Shown here piece after piece: positions 36,363 through 45,045 of a stretch of DNA of 64,000 nt (position 1 is its first letter; every line of letters begins with the position of its first letter). Where the stretch lies: assembly GCA_017435465.1 (NCBI GenBank), contig JAFSEX010000032.1:28297-92296 (forward strand). The letters are read 5' to 3'. This DNA comes from Bacilli bacterium (GTDB lineage: Bacteria; Bacillota_I; Bacilli_A; RF39; UBA660). Made by a program: the position numbers and the translations under genes. The notes beneath the pieces were generated by a model that searched no databases, was not told the origin of the DNA, and saw only the letters and a list, made by a program, of their open reading frames with translations.

Positions 36363-37645
36363 TTTTGTTTATAAATAAAATCTTATGGTCTATTACTACT
36401 ATATTAATGATTTATAGTGGGATATATTTTACTTTTAAATTAAATGGTATTCAATTTAGATTTAAAGATATATTTAAGAGTTTGAAAAAAAGTAATAATG
36501 ATAATACAATTAGTCCTTTTGAAACTTTAACTATGGCTCTTGCTGGTAGGATTGGGGTGGGATCCCTTGCTGGGGTTGCACTATCTATTTATATTGGTGG
36601 TATAGGAACAATTTTTTGGATGTGGGTAACTGCACTTATTTGTGCACCTAACGCATTCTCAGAAAGCGTATTAGGAGTTTTATATCATAAAAAAGACAAT
36701 GATATATATGTTGGTGGTCCATCATATTATATTAATTATGGATTAAAGAAAAAAAAGTTATCAAATCTATATGCTTTCTTAATTATAATAACTTATATAT
36801 TTGGTTTTTTATCTATCCAATCAAATACTATAACTAAATCAATTACAGATGTAATATCTATCGAACCTATAATAATTGGAATAATAATTACACTTGTTAC
36901 TTCACTCATTATTTTTAGTGGAGTTAAAGGTATCGCAAAAGTTACTAGCGCATTAGTTCCTATTATGTCTTTAATTTTTATATTAATATCTTTATTTATA
37001 ATTGGAATTAATATTGATAAAATACCTAATGTTATTGTTGGAATTGTAAAACACGCTTTTAATTTTAAGGCTCTAGGAATGGGTATTTTTAGTACATTTA
37101 TAATTGGACTTCAAAGAGGAATATTTTCAAATGAAGCAGGTATTGGAACTGGTGCCATAGCATCTGCAATTTCTAATGATAATCCAGTTAAACAAGGTTT
37201 ATTACAGGTTTTAGGAATATATTTTACAACATTAGTTATTTGTACTATAACTGCATTTGTAATTATATTATCAAATTATAATACACTTATATTAAATGAT
37301 ATAAATGGTATAGAAATAACTAATTATGCATTTTCATTTTTTATTGGAAAGTTAGGCAATCTTACGGTTATAATATCTATTGTATTATTTGCTTTTTCTA
37401 CTATTGTTGCTGGTTATTATTATGGTGAATCTAATTTAAAGTTTTTAGTTAAAAATGATAAATATACTTTTATTTTAAAAGTAGTTACTTTATTTATGTT
37501 ATTAATTAGTAGTGTAGTATCTTCAAATATACTATGGAATTTTGTAGATATATTTGTAGCGGTTCTTGGAATAATTAATATAATTTCTATATTTTATTTA
37601 AGAAAAGATATAATAAAAGAAGTTAAAAACTATAAAGATAATTAA
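36353..37645 (+). CDS. Sodium:alanine symporter family (AGCS) transporter
   Basis: 430 residues with about ten or eleven hydrophobic helices. SPFETLTMALAGRIGVGSLAGVA, the GTIFWMWVTAL stretch and QRGIFSNEAGIGTGAIA are diagnostic of AGCS (AlsT/AgcS) sodium-coupled alanine/glycine/glutamine uptake proteins. Start uncertain: ATG 36353 lies inside a hairpin without a ribosome binding site, while TTG 36365 has GGGTGAT just ahead. Confidence 0.93.
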   Translation: MGDILFINKILWSITTILMIYSGIYFTFKLNGIQFRFKDIFKSLKKSNNDNTISPFETLTMALAGRIGVGSLAGVALSIYIGGIGTIFWMWVTALICAPNAFSESVLGVLYHKKDNDIYVGGPSYYINYGLKKKKLSNLYAFLIIITYIFGFLSIQSNTITKSITDVISIEPIIIGIIITLVTSLIIFSGVKGIAKVTSALVPIMSLIFILISLFIIGINIDKIPNVIVGIVKHAFNFKALGMGIFSTFIIGLQRGIFSNEAGIGTGAIASAISNDNPVKQGLLQVLGIYFTTLVICTITAFVIILSNYNTLILNDINGIEITNYAFSFFIGKLGNLTVIISIVLFAFSTIVAGYYYGESNLKFLVKNDKYTFILKVVTLFMLLISSVVSSNILWNFVDIFVAVLGIINIISIFYLRKDIIKEVKNYKDN

Positions 37646-37675
37646 AAATATGATACAATTTAAATGGTGAAGTAT

Positions 37676-38341
37676 ATGATAGGTAATAAGTGGGATATAA
37701 TTTTAAAGGATGAATTTGATAAACAATATTTTAAAGACTTAATGGAATTTGTGAAAAATGAATATAATACAAAAATAATATATCCATATTATCCAAATAT
37801 TTTTAATGCTTTAAAATATACAGATTATGATGATGTTAAAGTGGTTATTATTGGTCAAGATCCATATCATGGAATGGGTGAAGCACATGGACTTTCTTTT
37901 TCGGTTTTAGATGGAATGACTAAGCCTCCATCACTAAAAAACATTTTTAAAGAATTAAAAGATGATTTGGGAATTGATGAGCCTAAAAATGGTAATCTTG
38001 TTTCTTGGACAAAGGAAGGTGTTATGCTTTTAAATGCGGTTTTAACTGTTGAAAAAGATAAACCAGCATCACACCAAAATAGAGGCTGGGAAACATTTAC
38101 TGATGAAGTAATAAAAAAAATAAATGAAAAAGATACACCTGTTGTATTTATATTGTGGGGTAGTTTTGCACGTAATAAAAAATATTTAATTACTAATAAA
38201 ATTCATCATATTGTGGAATCTGCACATCCATCACCATTTTCAGCATATAAAGGTTTTTTTGGAACTAAACCATTTTCTAAAACGAATGAATTTTTAAGAA
38301 AAAATAATATTAAAGAAATTAATTGGGAGATAAAAGATTAA
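37676..38341 (+). CDS. ung: Uracil-DNA glycosylase
   Basis: 221 residues. GQDPYHGMGEAHGLSFSV (catalytic Asp about 58), WTKEGVMLLN and HPSPFSAYKGFFG (catalytic His) are the family 1 UDG signatures. It removes uracil from DNA. The ATG at 37676 follows GGTGA; an in-frame ATG at 37664 lacks a site. The next gene starts after 2 bases. Confidence 0.97.
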   Translation: MIGNKWDIILKDEFDKQYFKDLMEFVKNEYNTKIIYPYYPNIFNALKYTDYDDVKVVIIGQDPYHGMGEAHGLSFSVLDGMTKPPSLKNIFKELKDDLGIDEPKNGNLVSWTKEGVMLLNAVLTVEKDKPASHQNRGWETFTDEVIKKINEKDTPVVFILWGSFARNKKYLITNKIHHIVESAHPSPFSAYKGFFGTKPFSKTNEFLRKNNIKEINWEIKD

Positions 38342-38343
38342 TT

Positions 38344-39678
38344 ATGAATATTGAATTAAAAGCTAGAGAGTTTGCGATATTAGCTCATAAAGGACAAATT
38401 AGAAAAAGTGATCCTGAAAAACCAATGATAATTCATCCAATAAATGTTGCACAAATTTTAAAACAATATGGATTTGATGAAAATGTTATCGCAGCTGGTT
38501 ATTTACATGATGTGGTTGAAGATACTTCATATGAAATTAATGATATTAAAAATAAATTTGGTGATGATATAGCATCCCTAGTTAATGGCGCAAGTGAGCC
38601 TGATAAAAGTTTATCTTGGGAAGAAAGAAAAAAACACACTATAAAAGAAACCAAAAAATTAGATTTAAGACATAAGGTAGTAATATGTGCAGATAAAATT
38701 AGTAATCTAGAAGATTTGAGAATATTGTTTGAAATCAAAGGTGAATATGATTTTTCATCATTTAAAAGAGGTTTTGATAAACAAAAATGGTATTATGAGG
38801 AAGTATATAATAGTTTAATATTTAGTGAGGATGAAAATCATCCTATGTTTGTTAGATTAAAAGAATTAATTGATTATATTTTTGATGATAAAAAAGATGA
38901 TGATTATGTAAAAAACGTTATTTTTAAAGATAATCTAGATGAATATCAAAAATTGAAAAAAATTCATTATAGAAAAGAAGAAGTTTATAAATTAAAAAAA
39001 GTATTATATAAGCAAAATCCATATGTAATAGAATTTACAGGAACTCCAAGAACTGGTAAAACTAGTTTAATTAATAACTTGAAAGATTTCTTTAAGAAAA
39101 AAGGATTTTCAGTTGAAGTATTAGAAGAATTTACAACATCAGAAAAATATAAAAAAGAAATATATCCAACATTAAAGGATAAATATAAAAATGTAGTTAA
39201 TACAGAAATTCCAAAATATGTATTAAAACAATTAGAAGAATCTATAAATAAAAATCCAGATATTATTATAATCGATAGGTCATTATTTGATAGATTAATT
39301 TGGGTTGATAGATTGGTTTTAAAAAATGGAATGAGTATAGAAGAATATAATAATTATAAGAATAAATATATTCCATTAATTAAAGAAAAAATAGATATAG
39401 TTATAGCTACATATACAGATAGTATAACTGTTCTAAAAAGAGATTATACTGCTAATTTGTCTTTAGAAAAAAGAAATTTTCTGAATGAAACAAATGTAGA
39501 AGAATATAATAAATCATTATTAAATATGGAAAAATTAGCTAGTATTGAAAAAATTAATTTTAAATTGTTTGATACAACTAATAAAAATCAAAGAGAAATA
39601 TCTTTTGAGGTTATAGATTATATATTAAAAGATATGAGAAAAAATTTATTAAATAAAGTAAAAAAAGAATTTAATTAA
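38344..39678 (+). CDS. HD phosphohydrolase fused to P-loop nucleoside kinase-like domain
   Basis: 444 residues. Residues 1-180 are a RelA/SpoT-type HD domain: HKGQIRKSD, IIHPINVAQIL, YLHDVVEDT and CADKISNLED, with the His/Asp metal ligands of MESH1/SpoT hydrolases. After a linker (about 195-225), residues 228-440 form a P-loop kinase: EFTGTPRTGKTS Walker A, then IIIDRSLFDRLIWVDR, a DRS motif typical of deoxynucleoside kinase/thymidylate-kinase-like enzymes. Such a fusion may couple nucleotide phosphorylation to alarmone or nucleotide hydrolysis. Both active sites look intact. Confidence 0.85.
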   Translation: MNIELKAREFAILAHKGQIRKSDPEKPMIIHPINVAQILKQYGFDENVIAAGYLHDVVEDTSYEINDIKNKFGDDIASLVNGASEPDKSLSWEERKKHTIKETKKLDLRHKVVICADKISNLEDLRILFEIKGEYDFSSFKRGFDKQKWYYEEVYNSLIFSEDENHPMFVRLKELIDYIFDDKKDDDYVKNVIFKDNLDEYQKLKKIHYRKEEVYKLKKVLYKQNPYVIEFTGTPRTGKTSLINNLKDFFKKKGFSVEVLEEFTTSEKYKKEIYPTLKDKYKNVVNTEIPKYVLKQLEESINKNPDIIIIDRSLFDRLIWVDRLVLKNGMSIEEYNNYKNKYIPLIKEKIDIVIATYTDSITVLKRDYTANLSLEKRNFLNETNVEEYNKSLLNMEKLASIEKINFKLFDTTNKNQREISFEVIDYILKDMRKNLLNKVKKEFN

Positions 39679-39681
39679 ATG

Positions 39682-39712
39682 AAGATTATTCTATAAACGA
39701 TAATCTTTTATT
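39682..39712 (+). terminator. Intrinsic terminator
   Basis: AAGATTAT (39682-39689), 10-base loop, ATAATCTT (39700-39707), then TTATTTT. Confidence 0.75.
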
Positions 39713-39738
39713 TTATCAAACAAAAGTTCGTATATGTA

Positions 39739-39767
39739 TTGACGTATTATATTTTTAGTGATACAAT
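39739..39767 (+). promoter_or_regulatory. nrdDG promoter
   Basis: TTGACG (39739-39744), spacer 17, TACAAT (39762-39767). No clear NrdR box is visible. Confidence 0.65.
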
Positions 39768-39807
39768 GAATTTGTAATAATTTGTAGATGATAGGGAGGT
39801 AGTAATT

Positions 39808-42111
39808 ATGACTTATACAGAGTTAGACTTTGATATAAAAGTTGTAAAAAGAAATGGAAAAAAAGTAGATTTTGACGGCGAAAAAATAGCTGTTGCGATA
39901 AAAAAGGGATTTGATAGTGTAGAAGTATCTGATGAAATTGATGAATTAAAATATAGTTCAAAAGATATTCAAAAAGTTTATCATGCAGTATTAAAAAACA
40001 TCGAAAAAAATTATAAAGATAAAGAAAAAATTAAAATTGAAGAAATTCAAGATATTATTGAAACAGAATTACAAAAAAACAAATATCAAGATGTTTATGA
40101 ATCATTCTCAGCATATAGAGATAGAAGAACACAATCAAGAGAAATGTTTATGGATGATAAAAAAAGACATAAATTCTTAAAAACTCTTGAAGGACTTGGA
40201 TTAAAAAGTGCGAGTGAAGATGATACAAAAAGAGAAAATGCAAATGTTGATGGTGATACTGCTATGGGTACAATGCTTCAATACGGAAGTACAGTATCAA
40301 AAGAATTTGCTAAATCTTATTTAATGAAAAATGAGTTTGCAGAAGCGCATGATGAAGGATATATTCATATTCATGATATGGACTTCTTACCAATGGGTAC
40401 AACAACATGTATGCAAATAGATTTAGAAAAATTATTTAAAGGTGGCTTTTCAACAGGGCATGGTCATTTAAGAGAACCAAATGATATTATGTCATATTCT
40501 GCACTTGCTGCAATTGCAGTTCAATCAGATCAAAATGATCAACATGGTGGACAAAGTATACCAGCATTTGATTATTATATGGCACCAGGTGTATTGAAAA
40601 CATTTAAAAAACAATTTAAACAAACATTAACTGATTTACTAGATTTTTCTGGATTTAATACTTTTGTAAACACAAATAATTTATATAAAGAAGTAGATAA
40701 ATTAGAAAGTATTGAAGTTGATTTAACAATTTTTAATAAAGTAATTAAAAATAGTGAAGAATTAAAAAGATTAGTTCAAATGGCTTATGATAAAGCATTA
40801 CAAAAAACTAATAAAATCACATATCAAGCAATGGAAGCATTTGTACATAATTTAAATACAATGCATTCAAGAGCAGGAGCACAAGTGCCATTTAGTTCAA
40901 TTAACTTTGGAACAGATATTTCTCCTGAAGGTAGAATGGTATCAAAAAATTATTTACTTGCTGTAGATGCTGGACTTGGACATAATGAAACACCAATATT
41001 CCCTATATCAATCTTTAAAGTAAAAGAAGGAGTTAACTACAATAAAAAAGATCCAAACTATGATTTATTTAAATTGTCATGTAAAGTATCAGCAAAACGT
41101 TTATTTCCTAACTTCTCATTTATAGATTCTCCATTTAATAAACAATATTATAAAGAGGGGGATTATAGAACAGAAGTAGGATATATGGGATGTCGTACTA
41201 GAGTTTTAGGAAACAGTGTTGATCCTAATAAATCAGTAACTCCAGGACGTGGTAACTTATCATTCACTTCTATAAACCTTGTTAGATTAGGTATTAAACA
41301 CGGGATTGTATTAGAAGATTCTAAAACAGATTTAGATGGATTCTATAAAGAATTAGATGAATTAATGGAACTAGTAAAAGATCAATTATTAGAAAGATTT
41401 GAAATTCAATGTAATAGAAGAATCTATAATTTCCCATTCTTATTAGGACAAGGAATTTGGATGGATTCTGATAAATTAAAACCAACTGATAAATTAAGAA
41501 AAGTATTAAAACATGGTACATTAAGTATTGGATTTATTGGACTTGCTGAATGTTTAAAAGCTTTAATTGGTGAACATCATGGAGAAAGTGAAAAAGCAAG
41601 AAAATTAGGTTATGAAATTATTTCACATATGAGAAAAGTATGTGATGAATACACAGAAAAATATAATTTAAACTTTACTTTACTTGCAACACCTGCAGAA
41701 GGATTATCAGGTAGATTTACAAATATTGATAAAGCAATTTATGGTTCAATAAAAGGTGTAACTGATAGATTATATTATACAAACTCATTCCACGTACCAG
41801 TATATTATAATATAACTATTGCTAATAAAATAAAAATTGAAGCTCCATATCATGAGTTAACAAATGCTGGTCATATTTCATATATTGAACTTGATGGAGA
41901 TCCAAGTGAAAACTTAGAAGCATTTGAAAAAGTTGTAAGATTAATGAAAGAAAATAATATGGGATATGCAGCTATTAACCATCCTGTTGATAGAGACCCA
42001 GTATGTGGATATGTTGGAATTATAAAAGATGTATGTCCTGGATGTGGACGTCGCGAAGGTGAAGGTATAACTTTAGAACAATTACACAATGTAGATTGTG
42101 AATGTAAATAA
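39808..42111 (+). CDS. nrdD: Anaerobic ribonucleoside-triphosphate reductase, large part
   Basis: 767 residues. An N-terminal ATP-cone (VVKRNGKKVDFDGEKIAVAI, 1-95) gives allosteric control. The catalytic barrel contains HIHDMDFLPMGTTTCMQID and GGQSIPAFDYYMAPGV. The C-terminal VCGYVG holds the glycyl radical Gly, followed by CPGCGR and a last DCEC forming the zinc site. The class III enzyme makes dNTPs without oxygen after activation by NrdG. The usual C-terminal RITGYLV segment is missing and encoded separately just downstream. Confidence 0.96.
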   Translation: MTYTELDFDIKVVKRNGKKVDFDGEKIAVAIKKGFDSVEVSDEIDELKYSSKDIQKVYHAVLKNIEKNYKDKEKIKIEEIQDIIETELQKNKYQDVYESFSAYRDRRTQSREMFMDDKKRHKFLKTLEGLGLKSASEDDTKRENANVDGDTAMGTMLQYGSTVSKEFAKSYLMKNEFAEAHDEGYIHIHDMDFLPMGTTTCMQIDLEKLFKGGFSTGHGHLREPNDIMSYSALAAIAVQSDQNDQHGGQSIPAFDYYMAPGVLKTFKKQFKQTLTDLLDFSGFNTFVNTNNLYKEVDKLESIEVDLTIFNKVIKNSEELKRLVQMAYDKALQKTNKITYQAMEAFVHNLNTMHSRAGAQVPFSSINFGTDISPEGRMVSKNYLLAVDAGLGHNETPIFPISIFKVKEGVNYNKKDPNYDLFKLSCKVSAKRLFPNFSFIDSPFNKQYYKEGDYRTEVGYMGCRTRVLGNSVDPNKSVTPGRGNLSFTSINLVRLGIKHGIVLEDSKTDLDGFYKELDELMELVKDQLLERFEIQCNRRIYNFPFLLGQGIWMDSDKLKPTDKLRKVLKHGTLSIGFIGLAECLKALIGEHHGESEKARKLGYEIISHMRKVCDEYTEKYNLNFTLLATPAEGLSGRFTNIDKAIYGSIKGVTDRLYYTNSFHVPVYYNITIANKIKIEAPYHELTNAGHISYIELDGDPSENLEAFEKVVRLMKENNMGYAAINHPVDRDPVCGYVGIIKDVCPGCGRREGEGITLEQLHNVDCECK

Positions 42112-42131
42112 TATAGAAAGGAATAAAAATT

Positions 42132-42299
42132 ATGAAAGATAAAAAAGAAGTAGAAGTAAAAGAAACTTCAAAAAGAACAGTAGGGGAAGGCGTTGGATTT
42201 GAAAGAATCAGAAGAATTACTGGATATTTAGTAGGAACTGTAGATCGTTTTAATAACGCTAAAACTGCTGAAGTACACGATAGAGTAAAACATGGATAA
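42132..42299 (+). CDS. Separate NrdD C-terminal segment (RITGYLVGTVDRFNNAK)
   Basis: 55 residues starting 20 bases after nrdD with AAAGGA as ribosome binding site. The core VGFERIRRITGYLVGTVDR and FNNAKTAEVHDRVKH corresponds to the extreme C-terminus of typical NrdD (PF13597), which in most bacteria is one polypeptide with the radical domain. Here it is an independent short protein between nrdD and nrdG, probably a partner of the NrdD radical domain. Confidence 0.88.
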   Translation: MKDKKEVEVKETSKRTVGEGVGFERIRRITGYLVGTVDRFNNAKTAEVHDRVKHG

Positions 42300-42304
42300 T
42301 TAAA

Positions 42305-42817
42305 ATGACTATAAATTTAGCACGTGATATTCAAAAAGATAGTATAGTTGATGGTGCAGGTATCAGAGCAGTTATATGGACCCAAGGTTGTTCACATAAC
42401 TGCTTTGGTTGTCATAATCCTGATACACATGATTTTTCAAAAGGAATAAAAGTAGACATTGAAAACATAAAAAAAGAATTAGATAATTTAGAAATGCATG
42501 ATGGAATCACTTTTTCTGGTGGTGATCCAATGTTTCAAGCAAGTTCTTGTGCTGAAATTGCAAAATATGCAAAAAAATTAAAATTAAATGTTTGGTGTTA
42601 TACTGGTTTTACCTTTGAAGAATTACTTTCTATGTGTGATACTAATCCTAATATAAAAGAATTTTTAGATTATATTGATGTACTAATAGATGGTAAATTT
42701 ATTTTAGAACAAAAAAGTTTAGCTTTAAAATATCGTGGTTCTAAAAATCAAAGAATTTTAAATGTTAAAAATAGTTTAAAAAATAAAAAAGCTTCCTTAA
42801 TTAGAAAGTATAATTAA
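42305..42817 (+). CDS. nrdG: Anaerobic ribonucleotide reductase activating protein
   Basis: 170 residues. CSHNCFGCHNP (CX3CX2C near residue 30) binds the [4Fe-4S] cluster; GITFSGGDPMFQ is the SAM-binding GGDP motif. NrdG generates the glycyl radical on NrdD. It follows the small NrdD segment by 5 bases and ends the operon. Confidence 0.96.
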   Translation: MTINLARDIQKDSIVDGAGIRAVIWTQGCSHNCFGCHNPDTHDFSKGIKVDIENIKKELDNLEMHDGITFSGGDPMFQASSCAEIAKYAKKLKLNVWCYTGFTFEELLSMCDTNPNIKEFLDYIDVLIDGKFILEQKSLALKYRGSKNQRILNVKNSLKNKKASLIRKYN

Positions 42818-42845
42818 AAAACTTCTAAATTTTTTAGAAGTTTTT
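42816..42845. terminator. Bidirectional terminator
   Basis: AAAAACTTCTAAA (42816-42828) and TTTAGAAGTTTTT (42833-42845), loop of four T. It serves nrdG and the convergent LemA-like gene. Confidence 0.9.
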
Positions 42846-43392
42846 ATAATTTAAAATCATTATCAATATCATCCATCATATCTTTTCCATCAAAGAAAGT
42901 TTTTTCTTTATATTTAGAAAGTTTTCCAATTATATTAGTTGGGAAATTTCTTATTAATCTATTATATTTTGTGATATTTTCGTTATAATATTCTTTATAG
43001 GCAATTAAGTTTTCCTCTATTTCTTTTAATTTACCGTCAATTTCATTAAATGCATCACTTTTTTTAAGTTCTCTATATTCTTCTTTTATTCTGGAAAATT
43101 CATTCATTGAATCAACTAATTGTCTATCCAAATCAAAACTTGATAATTTTCTAGATCTTAATTTTATTATATCTGGAAATATTTCCTCTTCAATTTCAAC
43201 ATTTCCTTTTATAACATTAATTGATTTACTTAACAAATCAAATTTATCCCTAATGCTATTATCAATAAAACTTTCTACTTCATTGATTCTTATTATATAT
43301 TCTTGATAATTATTGTAAATTATTACATAATAAACCAAAATTAAGCCAACTATAATAATAAGTAAAAGTAAAATTAATAAAAATGAACTCAT
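42844..43392 (-). CDS. Divergent LemA-like protein
   Basis: 182 residues. N-terminal membrane helix (LLILLLLIIIVGLILVYYVIIY), helical body, and a C-terminal YYNENITKYNRLIRNFPTNI-type ending typical of LemA (YN..V..yN..i..FP..l). The usual RxDLIPNLV motif is replaced by RDKFDLLSKSI, so it is a degenerate paralogue of the LemA gene at 13296. No partner is evident. Start supported by GAAAGAG upstream. Confidence 0.7.
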   Translation of the reverse strand: MSSFLLILLLLIIIVGLILVYYVIIYNNYQEYIIRINEVESFIDNSIRDKFDLLSKSINVIKGNVEIEEEIFPDIIKLRSRKLSSFDLDRQLVDSMNEFSRIKEEYRELKKSDAFNEIDGKLKEIEENLIAYKEYYNENITKYNRLIRNFPTNIIGKLSKYKEKTFFDGKDMMDDIDNDFKL

Positions 43393-43434
43393 CTATATCA
43401 CACTCTTTCTTATATAGATAAATTATAACAAAAT

Positions 43435-43461
43435 AAAAAGATTACTGCAAGCAATCTTTTT
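43435..43461 (-). terminator. Terminator of the DUF378 gene
   Basis: On the minus strand AAAAAGATT (43461-43453), 9-base loop, AATCTTTTT (43443-43435), then TATTTTG. Confidence 0.8.
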
Positions 43462-43657
43462 AATCTAAATCTTGGAATAGTAAACCAATGTTAATTATAC
43501 CAGCTATACCAACTAATGTATAAATAACTCTTGTAAGAATTTCTTCAGTTCCACCAAAAATTGATGCAACTAGATCAAATTGAAATAATCCTACTAATCC
43601 CCAGTTTAAAGCACCAACAATTGTTAAACCAAGGCATAATTTTTGTAATGTATTCAT
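43460..43657 (-). CDS. DUF378 small membrane protein
   Basis: 65 residues with two hydrophobic helices. GALNWGLVGLFQFDLVASIFG and VIYTLVGIAGI are the DUF378 pattern. The ATG ending at 43657 is used because GAGGAGG lies 6 bases before it; upstream in-frame codons are part of that site. Function unknown. Confidence 0.88.
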   Translation of the reverse strand: MNTLQKLCLGLTIVGALNWGLVGLFQFDLVASIFGGTEEILTRVIYTLVGIAGIINIGLLFQDLD

Positions 43658-43775
43658 GATTTTCCTCCTCACTTAATATTCACTAATATGTTTTGCAGTT
43701 TTTTTTATTTTATACATGAATAAATAACATTTTAATCCATATAATTTATTGAAAACAAAAATATGAGGTGAGAAA

Positions 43776-44099
43776 ATGAAAAAATATGTTTTATCAATAT
43801 TCTTATTATGTACAATTTTGCTAGTTGGATGTGGTAAAGTTAATAAAGAGAATATTGTAAGTGATTTATCAAATTCAATTGATAAAACCAATGGATATTA
43901 TTTAGAAGGAGAAATGCAGATAATAAACAATGAAGATGTATATTCTTATAATGTTGAAGTATCCTATAAAAAGGATGATCAATATAGAGTAAGTTTAACG
44001 AACAAAGCTAATAATCATGAACAAATTATTTTAAAAAACAGTGATGGGGTTTATGTTATGACACACAAAAGTACTAAACTTTTAAAAAAAACAAATTAA
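43776..44099 (+). pseudogene. N-terminal half of a GerS/LolA-like lipoprotein, cut by the element
   Basis: 107 residues. Lipobox LLVGCG at residues 15-20 marks a lipoprotein. The body (YYLEGEMQIINNEDVYSYNVEVSY and NNHEQIILKNSDGVYV) is the start of a LolA/GerS-type beta domain and matches nothing after the core GT at 44055-44056; the last 13 residues (MTHKSTKLLKKTN) are encoded by the element's left end. The remaining part of the protein is at 59668-60387, in the same frame. GAGGTGAG precedes ATG. GerS-type lipoproteins assist CwlD in spore cortex modification in Clostridioides; whether that holds here is inference. Confidence 0.9.
44055..44072 (+). other. attL: core GT plus left attP arm
   Basis: Core GT at 44055-44056, then TATG, then ACACACAAAAGT (44061-44072). 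Sequence left of the core belongs to the lipoprotein gene. The 244 bases from 44073 to the ASCH gene are extremely AT-rich and show no gene or clear structure. Confidence 0.85.
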
Positions 44100-44316
44100 G
44101 TTTGGGATTATATCAATAAATTATAGTGTTTTATTAATTTTTAGGATATGTTTAAAAATATATTCTTTTTTTATTATATATTTGATTTTTTTTAAAATGT
44201 TTAAAAAAATTTTGATGACTTTTATATTATAATTTATAGAATTCTTTTGAAATATTGAAAATACTTTTAATATTGTGTATATTTAAATTGTATAGAATTA
44301 GAAAGTAGGTATTATT

Positions 44317-44655
44317 ATGGAATACGAATACACAATAACAAAAGATGTATATGAATGGATGATTAGCGGAAAGAAAAAAATAGAAATAAGATTGTATAAT
44401 GAAAAATCCAGTAAGATAAATATAGGGGATTATATTACATTTAATGTTTTAGATGATGATAACCTTAAATTAAGAGTACAAGTTACAGCATTATTAAAAT
44501 ATAAAAATATTACTGAATTATTAAATGATGTTGATTCTGAACTAATTATGTATAATTATCCAATAGAACAAGCTGAGGAATTATTAGGAGAAATATTTGG
44601 AATAGACAATGTAAAAAGTCATGATGTAATAGGAATAAAATTTGAATTGATTTAA
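44317..44655 (+). CDS. ASCH-domain protein
   Basis: 112 residues. GKKKIEIRLYNEKSSKINIGDYITF is the ASCH signature (conserved GxKxxExR, then the GDxI strand), and the C-terminal HDVIGIKFELI closes the beta barrel. ASCH proteins bind RNA or modified nucleosides; YqfB hydrolyses N4-acetylcytidine. It is the first gene of the element, separated from the operon by the riboswitch, and has AAAGTAGG upstream. Confidence 0.8.
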   Translation: MEYEYTITKDVYEWMISGKKKIEIRLYNEKSSKINIGDYITFNVLDDDNLKLRVQVTALLKYKNITELLNDVDSELIMYNYPIEQAEELLGEIFGIDNVKSHDVIGIKFELI

Positions 44656-44703
44656 TATATATTTTACATTTATGTTTATATAGTTTGAGGTAAATAGTCA
44701 TTT

Positions 44704-44732
44704 TTGACAAAAACGTCTAAATGTGGTATAAT
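44704..44732 (+). promoter_or_regulatory. Consensus sigma-A promoter of the riboswitch RNA
   Basis: TTGACA (44704-44709), spacer 17, TATAAT (44727-44732): a perfect match. Transcription should start near 44739, a few bases before the aptamer. Confidence 0.9.
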
Positions 44733-44742
44733 TTTATTCGTT

Positions 44743-44870
44743 GAAAGGGAGTAGTTCTCATTCATTTGAATGAATTTAACTCGTCAAATCAATGTGAAAA
44801 CATTCGGGTTAAAGATAATATAAGATTGTTGAACAAGACTTTTGCACATAGTTGTGGAAGTCTTGTTTTT
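44743..44870 (+). ncRNA. yybP-ykoY Mn2+ riboswitch with intrinsic terminator
   Basis: GAAAGGGAGTAG (44743-44754) is the conserved L1 segment; CATTCA/TGAATG gives the next stem; TTTAACTC followed by GTCAAATC, then AATGT-GAAA-ACATT, C and GGGTTAAA reproduces the conserved L3 arm (GUCAAxUC, GNRA-capped stem, C). The closing strand CAAGACTTTT pairs with AAAGG at the 5' end. The same CAAGACTT also pairs with AAGTCTTG (44858-44865) followed by five T, giving mutually exclusive aptamer and terminator. The family senses Mn2+ and turns on exporters. Here the first downstream gene is a deformylase 175 bases away (45046). The interval 44871-45045 has a possible extra -10 (TATAAT, 44998-45003). Confidence 0.9.
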
Positions 44871-45045
44871 AAATTTATATATATTATATTAAAAAATAAT
44901 GATTTTCCTTAGACAGTATTTTAATTAAATATATCTAAAAATATTAAATGTTTGTATAATTATTATCCAATAATTATGGAATATTCAATAAATATGGTAT
45001 AATTTTATTGTAATAATACTTAATTTATAGGAGGTAATAATAATA

